Source: Brachionus manjavacas
Taxonomy: Eukaryota > Rotifera > Eurotatoria > Ploima > Brachionidae
Length of the DNA: 64,000 nt
Direction of reading: 5' to 3'
NCBI GenBank assembly: GCA_019054805.1
Contig: JAHQIY010000003.1
Span: forward strand, 5,952,001-6,016,000
This document shows, in pieces, positions 32,284-52,759 of this stretch. The stretch's first letter is position 1. Each line of letters opens with the position of its first letter. The translations under genes and the position numbers were made by a program. The notes beneath the pieces are model-generated. The model saw nothing but the letters and a program-made list of their open reading frames with translations, searched no databases and had not been told where the DNA came from.

Positions 32284-32378
32284 TTTAATCAATAGATCAG
32301 CTTAATTCCATTAGCAACTCCGAATTGCTTGAATTCTTATGGAGTTGCTAATGGAATTAAGGTGATCCATTGATTAAA
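32284..32378. repeat. Near-perfect ~95-nt hairpin
   Basis: The left arm 32284-32321 and right arm 32341-32378 are complementary over about 38 positions with about three mismatches, separated by a roughly 19-nt loop that itself contains GAATTC. It lies between a LINE tail and the 3' end of DOT1L. It could be a tiny snap-back MITE or a transcribed hairpin. No flanking duplication is evident. Confidence 0.7.
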
Positions 32379-32870
32379 GTATAAAAAAATGAAAAATGAA
32401 AAATTGAATATTCTGCAGAGTTACTTTGATCACTTGCTTGAAATTTTGATTTAATTAAGCTTTAAGCTAAATTAAAAAATTGAAACAAAAGGATTAAACC
32501 AAGTTTTTTTGACTGAACTTTAATTGTAATTGTGTGGTTCTTTTTGGAATGAAATATTAAAAAATTTAATTATTTTTAATTTTTATTAAAATTTAAATCA
32601 GCTCAGTGTAGCCAAAGTTAATAGAGCAAAAACTTTTTGTATATATCTTTTAAACACACAAACAAAACCAATTTAAATACATAAATTAAACAGACAATCA
32701 AAACGAAATTTGACTTGACATGAGATGACAATAACGGCATTTAAATTTGAGTATGCCAAATAAAATACGGCACCAAAATACCCTTACGCCTTTTATTTAC
32801 AATTTAGGTTTTTTTGGGGCCAAATAAAACTGACAAACAAATAATAAAACTCGTTAGATAGGCCACATAT

Positions 32871-41592
<8,722 letters not shown>

Positions 41593-41937
41593 TAATGGTT
41601 GACACGACAACTTAAATCATGAATCCATAGACTAATGACGTTAAATGATCTACTTTAGACAAATGAAAGCGAAAATTTGTTGAAAAAAAACTAACACGAT
41701 AAAAACAAAATCCAATACTACCAATTTAAAATCTAATGAAGTATTCTAATTTGAAAGGGTTTGAATAATCGATCAGAATGAATCTTTATGAAAAAATAAT
41801 TAAATCACAGCTTTAAAATAAAAATCTAACATTAAATAAAAACTATGAAATTTTAATCATTTAATCAAAATTTAAATAATTATTATTTTTTAACTTGATA
41901 TTATCATAAAAATTTATAATTGTTTCAAGTCATCGAT

Positions 41938-42051
41938 ACAGTCGTCTTAACAACCCTTTTGGCTGCTTGTGCTGGTCGAGCATTTGTGACCGAAACTGAT
42001 CAAAGAATTATGCAAAAGAGACGCATGCGCTTCAAGGCATCTCGTTACTAA
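41938..42051 (+). CDS. Orphan 3'-terminal exon of an unrecognised small protein
   Basis: After a plausible acceptor (TTTCAAG at about 41930-41936, or CAG at 41946-41948), an open frame of about 37 codons with clearly non-A/T codon use encodes TVVLTTLLAACAGRAFVTET, then DQRIMQKRRMRFKASRY and a stop. It begins with a short hydrophobic stretch and ends very basic, like the tail of a small membrane or mitochondrial protein. I do not recognise the family. The region to the left shows no obvious first exon before the divergent DOT1L start at 41592, so it is either a gene with an undetected 5' exon or a gene fragment. Confidence 0.45.
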   Translation, partial: TVVLTTLLAACAGRAFVTETDQRIMQKRRMRFKASRY

Positions 42052-42059
42052 AAACTCAG

Positions 42060-42940
42060 ACGATTGCTCCTCGAAATTTTCTAAGAGTAAAAATTTGTTA
42101 ATAGAAAGTGCATAAAATAAAATTTGCTTATGGTTTAGATAAAATTAAATTTTAATTTTCCAGTGACAAATCTAACATAACATTTAGTCTTCACTCGGAA
42201 ATGGATCAAAGCAATCTCATAAAATTCAAATTAAATAGTAAATGAAATTTTGAAACGAAATTTTTATAAATTGTTTAATGGACTTTGATGAAGAGTGAAG
42301 ACTTTAGCTTATCAATTTTTTTTGAGTTTCATTTCAAAATCGTGAATTTTAATTAATTTTAAAGATATTTTTATTTATTTCAATTTCTTATGTAAATGGT
42401 GATGTTTAAGCTTCATGACTAAAACAATAAAATAAATTAGTTCAAAGTATTTTCAAATAAATACTTCAATAAATATTTTTTAACAATTTAAAAAATATTG
42501 ACAAAACAAAGAAAATTATAATTTTAAAATATTGTTTGAATTACATAAGAATTTCGTACTAATTTCGTCTTTGTTTATTCCTCGAGACATAATTAATATT
42601 GTCGTAAAGAATGATATGCTTGTTAAATTGAATATTTAAAAATAAGGTAGTCATTTGGTTGAACAATCATTAATATTTAAATATAATATTATTTCAATTT
42701 TTTGATTGACTAAATCATCAAATTTTCTCTTAACATTGATCACACAAATACAAAAAAATTTAAAATAATAAATTAACTTCTAAAGTTAAATACTCAACCG
42801 CTTAATATTGCTATTAGAATAGATTAAGCAGAAAGTGATAAATCTATTTTAATTTTTTATTTTTTTTAAAAGTACAATAGAAAAAAGTCTGATAAGTTAC
42901 TCCCTATTTTTACCTTTTATTATTTTAATTTCAATTAGAT
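42060..42940. other. Spacer, nothing recognised
   Basis: A/T-rich sequence, possibly containing the 3' UTR of the orphan exon. No other signal seen. Confidence 0.4.
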
Positions 42941-43171
42941 TTGGTTTAATATTTTGTGTTTGAATTACAAAATGTATCCAATGTTGAAATAATGTTGAAA
43001 AAGTGCGATGTTTCAAATATTTTTTTTCAGTTTCAAAAGAAATAAAACTTTTAGCTAATATTTTAAAATAATTTCAAGCATTTTCATATTTGAAATTAAA
43101 CTCTTCAGTGAATTAGAACTTTTATTTGAAAATTTGCTGAAAAATATTGAAAATTCTTTTTTTAATTTTAA

Positions 43172-43300
43172 TTAATTAATTAATTTATCTATTTGTTTAT
43201 CTGTACCGAGTTAATGCTCGTTCAGAATAAAAGTATATGAAAAAAAAAATGAATTAAAAAAAAAAAAAGATAAATAATTCATTTAGATTGAAATTTATAT
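43172..43300 (-). mobile_element. LINE family B 3' tail (solo), inside C2
   Basis: On the minus strand: T tracts, TTATTCTGAACGAGC, then TCGGTACAGATAAACAAAT and an AATTAATT tail. It matches 32084-32260. It is a severely truncated insertion within element C2. Confidence 0.7.
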
Positions 43301-43318
43301 TGATCGTTGAAAAACTCG

Positions 43319-43919
43319 GTCTAGTCGGTTAGGTGAATCATAGTTCACCATTTATGCGAAAAATTCTTTTACTCAGATTTTATGAACTATTCGCTCACCC
43401 ATTTTTTTGTTCACGTTAAAGTGAACCAAAATAGAATTATGTGAACAAATTAAATAAAGCTATTTAATAGAATGCCTAATTCTCGAAACTGAAATAAAAA
43501 TAAACTATTAAGGTTAATAATTTTTTTGATTTTTTAATTTGAAGGAGCTTTAGAAACAGCTTAGCATTTGCTTTGATCAGGTTGACTTGGTATTACCCTT
43601 TCAAAAATCCCAATTACCCAAATGTGCTCTCTACTTTAATCTTTGTCTTTAAACATAAATAATTAAAATTAATTTTTCACCCTTCAAGTGTTTGACTTAG
43701 GAGAACAAAGATACATCTATTTCGCAAATTTTACCTACTCCGCCCAACTTTAAATTTTTGTGAAATTATATTTTTTTCTATCTTATTTTTTTAATATCAC
43801 AATAGCTTTTTTCTAAATAGATGAACAATTTTAGGATTAGGTGAACTAATAGTTCATAAAACCTGAGAACAAGAGTTGCTCCAGTAACAGGTGAACCACA
43901 GTTTACTTAACCGACTAGA
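43319..43919. mobile_element. Nested ~600-bp inverted-repeat element D
   Basis: The left end GTCTAGTCGGTTAGGTGAAT and the inverted right end (..ACTTAACCGACTAGAC) form imperfect TIRs of about 30 bp. GTGAAC/GTTCAC motifs recur just inside both ends (near 43345, 43395-43445, 43831-43890), a pattern of subterminal repeats seen in hAT-like non-autonomous elements. There is no coding region. It sits inside C2. Target duplication is not clear. Confidence 0.7.
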
Positions 43920-44244
43920 CTTTTCTTTTTAAATTTCTTTTTTTCTTTTTAGACTTTCGTTTTGATGCATTTTGAAAAAAATCAATTTATAAAAAAAGGA
44001 AAACAGAGCCTAGATACTTTTTAGAAATATTTATATCTTAAGAAATTTTCATCTTAAAATCATCTTATCACAAATCTAAAGTCAAAATTTATTAAAAAAA
44101 AAAAAGAAGTTTTTCATGCTTGCAATATTAACTTTAAATTATTTTTTTTTTGGAACTAAAAAAAAATAATTGAAATATCGCACTTTTTCAATGTTATTTC
44201 AACATTGGATACATTTTGTAATTCAAACACAAAAAATTAAACCA

Positions 44245-45438
44245 TTTTGATAAAAATATATTTTTACAAAATAAAAATTAAAAAACTATCTTGTTTTTGT
44301 TCTTATAATTAAAAATTTATTCGGGAAGTATAAAATGATGCATCAATTTTTATTTAAATATCATAATTGATGCTGAAAGTTCATGAAATTTTAAACCTAT
44401 ACTATGATTTAAATTCGTAAAATTTTTCCGCGAATTGTTGTTTAAAATTTGAAAAAAAAATTTTTGTTAAACGTAAACAAAAGCATTAAAATTAATAAAT
44501 TTTTTTATTTAGAGAATAGATCGAATATTGATAGAAATAGCATTAAATTTTAAATTTTTTTGACTTTCTTTCAGGCATAATTAATTTTTTTTTTGAATTT
44601 AATGCTTAAAATTTCTTAAAATTTTTAATTTTTAATTTTTTGTAAAATGTCTAACCACTTTTAATTTTTGGGTCTTCTTCTTTTCTTAATTTTTGTTAAT
44701 GATTCACCATTTTTATTTAAGAATCTAGATACCAAAATTTTGCAGATTAATGCAACAATTTTTAAAGACTGTTTAAAGACCTTGAAACAGTTTTGTCAAG
44801 TTAAATTTTACAGTAAAGAATTTAAATAAATGGTGGACTTTTTTGATATTTTTGAACAAAATTGATATCATCTAGCCTTACACTTTCTGCATAATTTTTG
44901 AAAAAAAGAAAAAGTTAAGTTCAGAAAAAATGAAAATAGGTGATGAAGACATTCTATAATATCATTTTACTATTCTTATTTAAATTTAAAAAGAAGCCTA
45001 AAGAAAAATGACTCAAGAAATTTGAATTATAATTTAAGAAACAGCAATAATCTAATTGAATCATTTGAAAGCAAAATCGAAAAGTGTAGAAAAAACCTTG
45101 AGTATCGTTATTCAAGATTAATAAATTGCTTTGTGATCAAGAGACCAATTTTAAAAATTTCAATATTTTAGCTTTCAATTTTCAAAAACATGAACTTGGT
45201 TTATATAGATTTTGTGACAATATTTGTATTAATTGACTTAAATAGCTTGTTGTTAATTTTTTTTAAATAACTATGTAATTAATAGCTTTTTTGAAATAAT
45301 ATAATTTTTTGATTAACTTATTAATTTGATTTTTTTAATTAACCTTGAAATTTTAAAACCACCAACTCTTGCCTATCCCTCTTTGAAAATAAGACTAACT
45401 TCAGGTTCGTTTCTTTTAGAGTTATTCAAATCAAATAC
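44245..45438. other. Spacer, nothing recognised
   Basis: A/T-rich DNA with no coding or repeat pattern that I can identify. Confidence 0.4.
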
Positions 45439-46416
45439 AGTACCGATTTGACAAGTGGATTTCTGGTAATACGTAAATTTACGTAAAATTACTTAGTTAT
45501 AGAATGTAAATTTACGTATTTTTACGTAATTTTACCTATATTTACGTAAATTTACGTAAAAATTGGTAAAAATTAGAATGCCAAAAAAAAGCCCGATTTT
45601 TTGAATTTTTTATTATTTTCTAAAAAATTTTGAAAAAATTAGTTTCTATTTATTAAATAAAATTTTACCAAAAGTTACTTTTTTTTTACTAATTTTTACG
45701 TAAATTTATGTAAAATATGTAAAATATGTAAAATGGTAAAATATGGTAAAAAAAAGTAACTTTTGAAAAATATATCGAGACAAAAAGAATATTATAAATT
45801 AATAGCTTATTTTAATCATTTGATTTATTTGGCTTGATTGACTTTGACCTTGCGTTTTAAGGTTATCTCTCGCTCTATCCCAGGCCAGATCAAAGGCTGA
45901 ATCTTTTGGCACATATTTCTTTAATTTTCCTTAAATCCAAGTTTAAAAAAAAATAGCATAATATTATATTACATACTTTTAATTTCAAAGAAATTTTACA
46001 ATTACTAAATGTAATAATTTCATAAGTCAATTAAAAAAAGTAAATAATTCTCAAAATTTTAAAAGATTATATATATGTTATTTTTTGTTTTATAGGTAGT
46101 TGATATAGTGATAGACAAAAATGGCGGATGGTCGGACTGCTAGTTTATTAGAAAAATTAAAATTTATTAATTTTCTTTCAAAAGTTACTTTTTTTTACCA
46201 TATTTTACCTTTTTACATATTTTACATAAATTTACGTAAAAATTAGTAAAAAAAAAGTAACTTTTGGTAAAATTTGATTTAATAAATAGAAACTAATTTT
46301 TTCAAAATTTTTAAAAAAAAAACAAAAAATTCAAAAAATCGGGCTTTTTTTTGGCATTTTTGGCAATTTACGTAAAATTACCAGAAATCCACTTGTCAAA
46401 TCGTTACTGTATATGA
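45439..46416. mobile_element. ~980-bp foldback element with long inverted arms
   Basis: The arms of roughly 260-330 bp (about 45439-45770 and 46155-46416) are inverted copies with some indels. Termini are CAGTA(C/A)CGATTTGACAAG and the element is flanked by TA on both sides, as in Tc1/mariner-like insertions. The arms contain tandem ACGTAAATTTACGTA-type units and matched CCAAAAGTTACTTTTTTT and GCCCGATTTTTTGAATT blocks. The loop (45771-46154) is unique and includes GACAAAAATGGCGGATGG near 46114-46131. No transposase. Confidence 0.85.
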
Positions 46417-47030
46417 TACAAATCATGCGACAATTTTTTAATTTTATTTAGCTTATTTTACATTATTAATATCCAATCTTTGATAAATTTGTTACAGTTT
46501 TAGCTGTTTTTAGTTAATTTTAGAATATATTCAAATTTGGGTTATCAGTTTTAAATTATTTTTAAATCAAATCTTCATATAAAAAATTGATTTGACAGTA
46601 AAAATCTTAAAAATTTGCAGAATTTTAGGTCAATTAAAGAAAAAATAACACATTTAATTGTTGAAAATATAAATTTATTTAATATTTGTGCTTGAATAAA
46701 TAAATTTTTTGATTAGAACATGTCCTAGTATTTAATAAAAAAAAGATAAAAATTTCGAAATATATAATTGAAAGACTTGGTCAAATGAAAAAAAAAATAA
46801 AAAAAAATAAAAATTTTGTTTTATTAATTAAATAATCTTCTACAAATATGCATTGATTAATCCTTTCAAAAAAGGACTAAATTATTTAGTTCTATTAAAT
46901 CAGTCAGATATATACAAAAATAAAGGGCTGAAGGGAATCGAGTTCAATATCATTTCCAAACAGCCCGGTAATTTTTCTCAAAAAAATTTAAAACAATACT
47001 AATACACACAAATAATTTTAAGCAAAAAGA
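46417..47030. other. 3' flank of BTAF1
   Basis: A/T-rich sequence with the presumed BTAF1 3' UTR at its right edge. Nothing else identified. Confidence 0.45.
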
Positions 47031-50000
47031 TCAATTTAAAGACTTGATAAAATTGTTTAAGTTATACTCATTTTCATACTGAGTTTCGTCCCAAACCTCG
47101 GTAATATTCTCCAGTAGTTTAGCATAGCCACTAGGCACACCAGCGCTATTCTCTTTAGATTTTTGATCGCTTGTAGTGGGCGCATCTCTATTAAACATAT
47201 TCATCAATTGCTCTGTTCCCATTGAGGACAAATTTGAATTGTCAATATTGACCACAGAATTGGCAATGCCAAGTTTAAATCGCTGCAAGCTCATTATTTT
47301 TTCTTCTATTGTTCGTTTGGTAATCAAACGATAAACATTGACTACTTTGGTCTGGCCAATTCGATGCGCTCTATCCATAGCTTGGAGGTCTTTTTGCGGA
47401 TTCCAGTCGTGTTCAACGAATATGACGGTGTCGGCGCCAGTCAAATTCAAACCCAAGCCACCAATTTGAGTCGTCAATAGCAATATATCAATGGAAGGAT
47501 CTGAATTGAACTTTTTGACAATGCCAAATCTTTCACCAGCTGGAACTGTTCCATCCAATCTTAAAAAGCTAACATTTTGCATTTTTTTCAACAATTCATT
47601 TTCAATTATATCTATCATTGACTTTAGTTGGCAAAAAACTAGCACTCTGTGTTGATTTAGCACACTGCTCTGGTCTAGCTCGTTGCCATTGTTTTCCTCA
47701 TTATTTCCGATGCCACATTCATTTAGTAAATCTTTTAGGGCCATCAATTTGCCGGAATGTTTAGCCTCATTTAGAGAATTTGAGCCAAATTCTGACCTTA
47801 TCTTGTGCCATTTGGGATGTTCTTGATTCAACACCAACGACGGATGATTGACCACTTTTCTCAAGTACTGCAAAGCTTGGAACACATGTTCGCCATTTCC
47901 TTTCTTAATGTCTTCAGCCTCTGCCTCTTCCTCGTTGTCCAAAAGACCAAGACTTTTTTTGATGTTGTCGCTCACGTTCGATTTGGCAAAGTCTTGGTAC
48001 AGTTCAATTTGCAACGGGCTCATTTCACAATAATAATCTTGAATAATCTTGGGCGGCAAGTCTTTGAGCACCTCTTCTTTGGTACGGCGCAGTAAAAATG
48101 GCAAAACTTGTTTATGCAGTGATTCTAGAGCAATGACGCTCAGTTGATGAAAGCCATTGTCTGATTTTGATTTTCCATTTTCGCCATTTTTCTCCTGATT
48201 AATGGACATGGATTTTTCAAGTTTATTCTGAAATGAGGCTGATTGCGGCGCTATGTACCGCGCGTACTTTAGATGAAATTGCTTCTCGGTGCCAAGATAA
48301 CCCGGTAGCAAAAAGTCGAACAAACACCACAATTCTGTCACATTGTTTTGGATCGGTGTACCAGTTAGAATAAGTCTGTGCGATGCGCGTATTTGTTTTA
48401 TAGCTTTGGACAGCTTTGTCTTGGAACTTTTTATCAAATGACCCTCGTCCAAGATGCAATAGTTCCATTTTTGACTGAACAAATATTGAATGTCATGCCG
48501 AATGATGTCATATGATACAATAAAAACATTGAATCTGGTGCCGGGCTCTTTGTTTTTGTTGAAAAAAACGCGGCGTAGATTCTCCCTTTCGGAAACAGAG
48601 CCGCAGTAAATAAATGGCCTGAGACATTTTTTGTCCACAAATCGCTCTATTTCGTGGTGCCAATGATTGGTCAAAGTTGTTGGACAAATGATGATGGACT
48701 GAGCGAATTTTTGGTCATCGTCCTCGAATTGTGCATGATCCAGACAGTGCTTTTGTCTTTCGTAGTGATCGCCGGATAGAATGCAAATGGACTGTAGCGT
48801 TTTTCCCAGGCCCATGTCATCGCACAAAATACCATGTAAATTAAACTTTTTCAAAAAAGCAAGCCAATTGACGCCCATTTGTTGGTACGGCCTTAGCTTG
48901 ACACCAATGAGGACTTCGGTGGGAAGCTTGTAGGCTTTTAGTTTACGATTGTCCATTAGCTGGTCCAAAAAGTCCTGTTGTTCGCATTTCATTTTGAGAA
49001 TGTTGGCATTTGTGCTGGTTATCTGTTCGAGTGAGTTGAAATCGGCGCCACTTGAGGTAGACAGGGGATAGAGTTTGACAAGTGTGCCAAAACACTGGCT
49101 CGCCATGCTCCGAACATACCAGTCCAGATCGCACATTCGCTTGAGGACCGGAACTATGAAAATAACAATGAAAGGAATGATGTCGGTGTTGAGCTGCTCG
49201 AACAAGTTGAAAATCAGCTCAATGGCCCCTTGTCTGGCAAACAAATTGAACTCATTGTTGTCCAAACAGTCCAGTGTGTACTCTAACAAAATTTGCATGG
49301 TCCGAACCAGTTCTTTTTTGCACAAAGTAGACAAACACTTGGATGCCAAGTGTCTAACACTGCTCAGTGGCACTTTGATCAGCTTCATCAACTCGGGTAT
49401 TTGCTCCATGTACTTGTTCAGTATGTCCATGTGCAAACAAGCCAACGAGCTTACATAAGTCATCAAGGACAAATAGTTTACCAATTCTTGGTATTTACTC
49501 AAATTGGCGTCAATGTTCAAATCGTCTATTTGACTTAGTTCATCAGTATTTGAATTTCGGAGCAAATTTCCAACAACAAAATTTATTTGATTCACAGGCT
49601 GTTGGACCACGTCCGGCACTACTAGTTCCAATAGCTCGAAACTGTTGTATTTTTCTACAATTGCTTTGAACGCGAGTTCGGCGCCGCGTTTTTCGATCAA
49701 ATTTTTGGCTGGTGTGTCTGTTGTCGAGTTGCTGACCTGCGGAGCCATGTCAGTGGACAGCGCGCCACCGTTGTTGATGGAGTTGGCGCGCTTTTTTACC
49801 TTATTTGGCGTGCTCGGCGTGGACGGAGTGCATGGTGGCATGGACTCTCCATTTGACGAGTCCGAGCTCTGAGTGGCACCGTACGAGTTGTCGCTAATGA
49901 TGCCGTAATACCTATTTATTTCGTAGAAATCCTTATCGGGCAGGCTTCTAATGTTATTTTGGTTGTGTATGAGCGGAGTCTTTAGATGGTCATTGCACAA

Positions 50001-52759
50001 ATAGTTGAGCAAATTTTTGAATATTTTTGGCACCGGATTTGGCTGTCGCTTGGAGCACGTGTCCAACAGAGAGGCCAAGTGTTGACTGCTGATTGCCTGA
50101 AGGTCCGAGTTGGTCTCGAATCGAATGCATTCGATCAATGGCCGGATCATTGGATTCATTTTTTCGCACAATGTGTTCAGCTGAATGCAAGCGGAGGCCA
50201 GTGCTGACAACGATCGTATTTGAAGCTGTTCTTGTTCTTGGTAGGCCTGTTTGTTCAGCTCGATTAAATTGGACACCAAGAGCTTTATTTCGGCTATCAA
50301 TTTGAGATCTTGTTTTTGCGACGGACAACTCGGCGAGTTCAGCCTCTCGTGGATCAAATTGGTCAAGCTGGTGATGTCGTCGAATGTGAACACGTTCTTG
50401 CTCATGTAATCTTGCATGCTCAGACCAAGGTTGTCGCTTAGGTATCTGTGAAAATTGGTGAGCAAAAAGCGGATTTCTTTCTGCAGCCTGGTGAACAAAA
50501 TGGCAATTTCGTCAAAGTAGATCGTGTTCTCGTTGTCCAGACAATTGATGATTTTCACAGAGAGATTTTTTTGTACCAATTCCAGTGTTGCAGTGTTGTC
50601 CCTGAGTTTGAACTGTTTGGCCAGATCGATGATTAGCAGCGAAAAACAAAATCGCTGCAGGCCCGATTTGAAGTTGATTTGCGTGGACAAAAATTGAACT
50701 ATGGAATCGAATGGTCGACTTGCGTTTCCACTCGCATCTTTTTCCTCAATAAACGACACCCTTTGAAATAGAATGGACAGCAATTTGGAGCACAAAAGCC
50801 TGCACTTGATTTGTATGCAATCGCGCACCACTTTGTCCTCGAATCGAACTTGACTCGAGCCCAAATACTCTTTCATGGTGTCTGAATTTTGACTTACCAA
50901 ATAGGCTGGATCAATTTGTTGATTGCACGGATACATGAGCAAAATGAGCCATGTGGTTATGAACGGAAAACAAGTGCTTACCAAAAGCTTTGGACTTATG
51001 TTGTAGTTGAGTGTTTCCCAGAGCTCGACAATGAGACTCTGGAGCATTTTAAAGCCGTTTTCTGAGCCCATCAAAATTGCCTGCTGATACAACAGGCGGA
51101 ATAGTAGGCCTAAATTTTGGCTGTCCTCGATCTGCTCAAATTTGTATCCAAACGAGCCATTCGAGTTGATTGCCACAATTATTTTGTTTATGGTGTTCAG
51201 CGTCGTTTGCTTAACATTGTAGCTTGAGTGGTTCAGAAATGGCAAAAGTCGAGGCAAAATGCTTTGTCCATTTAGCAGGCGGATAAAAGTGGTCTGATTT
51301 TCATGCAATGACAAAAGATCGGACAAAAGAGACATGATATTTGAACACGAAGTGCCCAGATCGTCCAAATCAGACAAAACATCAATCAAAATGTTGATCA
51401 AACAGTCGATTTGGGCTGCACTAAGAAGTGTGTTCAGCTTTTTGGACACTGGCTCTAGACTTGAGCTGGCCACTTGGCGCACATCGTCATCATTATCTTT
51501 AATGCAATTGATAATATTTTCGAATGTGAGCGAAAATATTTGCTTTAAATTGGTCAAGTCATCGGAAGCCGACGCGGCAGCAATTGTGTACTTGAGAATC
51601 ATGATTCCCGAGTGCCGGGTCTCCCAGTTGTTTTTCTTCATGGTCAAAAACATGTTTATAATGGAACAAAGGCGCAGAGTGTCTTGGCAACTAATGGTGA
51701 ACAATTTTGACAAAATGCCGATTGTTTGAGTACATGTTTCTCTAACTGGAGCTACCACTTCGTCGCCAATGTAGTCCGCAAAGCGGTCAAGAGCAATCAC
51801 GCTAAACAGCTTGTTTAAACAAACCTCGAACCAATCGAAATTTGGAATCAGATTGATGTTAGTGTTGGTCAGCAGACTATTGACTATTTTTTTGATAATT
51901 TCTCTAATGCATGTGGCAGATCCATGTCTTATTTCCCATTCGGAATTGAAAAGCTTGCTGAACAGCCATTTGGTGAATAATACAAGAGATTTCACATGGT
52001 TTTCGGTCTCTTCCAGCTTGACTTCTTCGCTTTCCTCTTCCAGCTTGAGTTTTTTCATTTGACCATTGGACGAAATAGGCGAGCTCAAGCTTGGATCCGC
52101 TTCTATCTTCAGCTCACTGCCTTTTCGCTTTAGACTCATTTCGGCTTCGCTGTTCTGAGCGGCCTGAGCAATCTCGGTCTCCGAAGCCAATATGTCATAA
52201 TCACTGAATATGTGCGAGGTGTCCAGTTTGGCGGCGCCAGCCACATCGATTCCCAGCTTCATATTCAACAGGTTTCTTTGCTGTCTTATTTTTTCCGTGA
52301 TCTGAACTTTTTCCTGCACTTGAACCTGAACGGTCTCCGCTGATTTTAAGTCATACTTTTGGGTGTCCGAACTAAGAAGACTGGCGCCACTTGCCAACAA
52401 AGCACTTAGATTGAATTTTTCTAGTTTTAATTCAGGGTCAATGGAATTTAGCTGAAAAAAGTTGCTTATTAGTTCATTTTCGTTGAGATATTTCATAATA
52501 GATTCGATGGTCTGCGATGCAGCTATGCGGGTTTCCCATGACGAATTGGTCACCAATGGCTTCAATTTGTCTAAAAGTTGTCCTAGCTCGTTTGGATGAG
52601 TTTTGACGATTTCTCCTATTTGAAATGCAGCTGTCCTGCGCAAGAACGCTGATTGTCCAGTCTCGAGCAATAAAAAAAGTCGTTCTAGTCTTAAAATTGA
52701 ACAAAAAAATTCAACTCTCACCTTAATTAAAATAAAATCAAATTTACCTTGACGTCATT
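47031..52759 (-). CDS. BTAF1: BTAF1/Mot1, TBP-associated SNF2-type ATPase
   Basis: Two exons: a tiny 52749-52759 (ATGACGTCAAG) and 47031-52689, joined across a 59-bp intron in phase, give 1889 aa (human about 1850). The start MTSRLERLFLLLETG matches MAVSRLDRLFILLDTG. BTAF1 strips TBP from DNA using ATP. The N-terminal about 1240 residues are HEAT-repeat-like helices that bind TBP (GEIVKTHPNEL, NSSWETRIAASQ). The ATPase follows: LHGILCDDMGLGKTLQS (Walker A about 1297-1301), DEGH box (about 1418) with ILDEGHLIKSSKTKLS, LTGTPIQNNVTELWCLFDFL, then the helicase C lobe LRLDGTVPAGER, TQIGGLGLNLTGADTVIF, EHDWNPQKDLQAMDRAHRIG. The C-terminus with ITEVWDETQYE resembles the family end. A Ser/Pro/Thr-rich insert (near residues 930-1000) is typical for a linker. 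It is intact. Confidence 0.96.

Larger units (their letters stand above)
42942..44244. mobile_element. Inverted-repeat element C2 with nested insertions
   Basis: Its ends are the same as C1 (9233-9995): TGGTTTAATATTTTGTGTTT on the left and the complement on the right. The left arm continues about 200 bp (to about 43140) and matches the right arm of C1 in inverse orientation. It is larger than C1 because it contains a family B LINE tail (43172-43300, minus) and another inverted-repeat element (43319-43919). No transposase is visible. Confidence 0.75.

Noticed and set aside
47805-52062. Many plus-strand open frames within BTAF1
   Set aside because: They are shadows of a 1.9-kb-residue conserved coding exon; none has recognisable domains.
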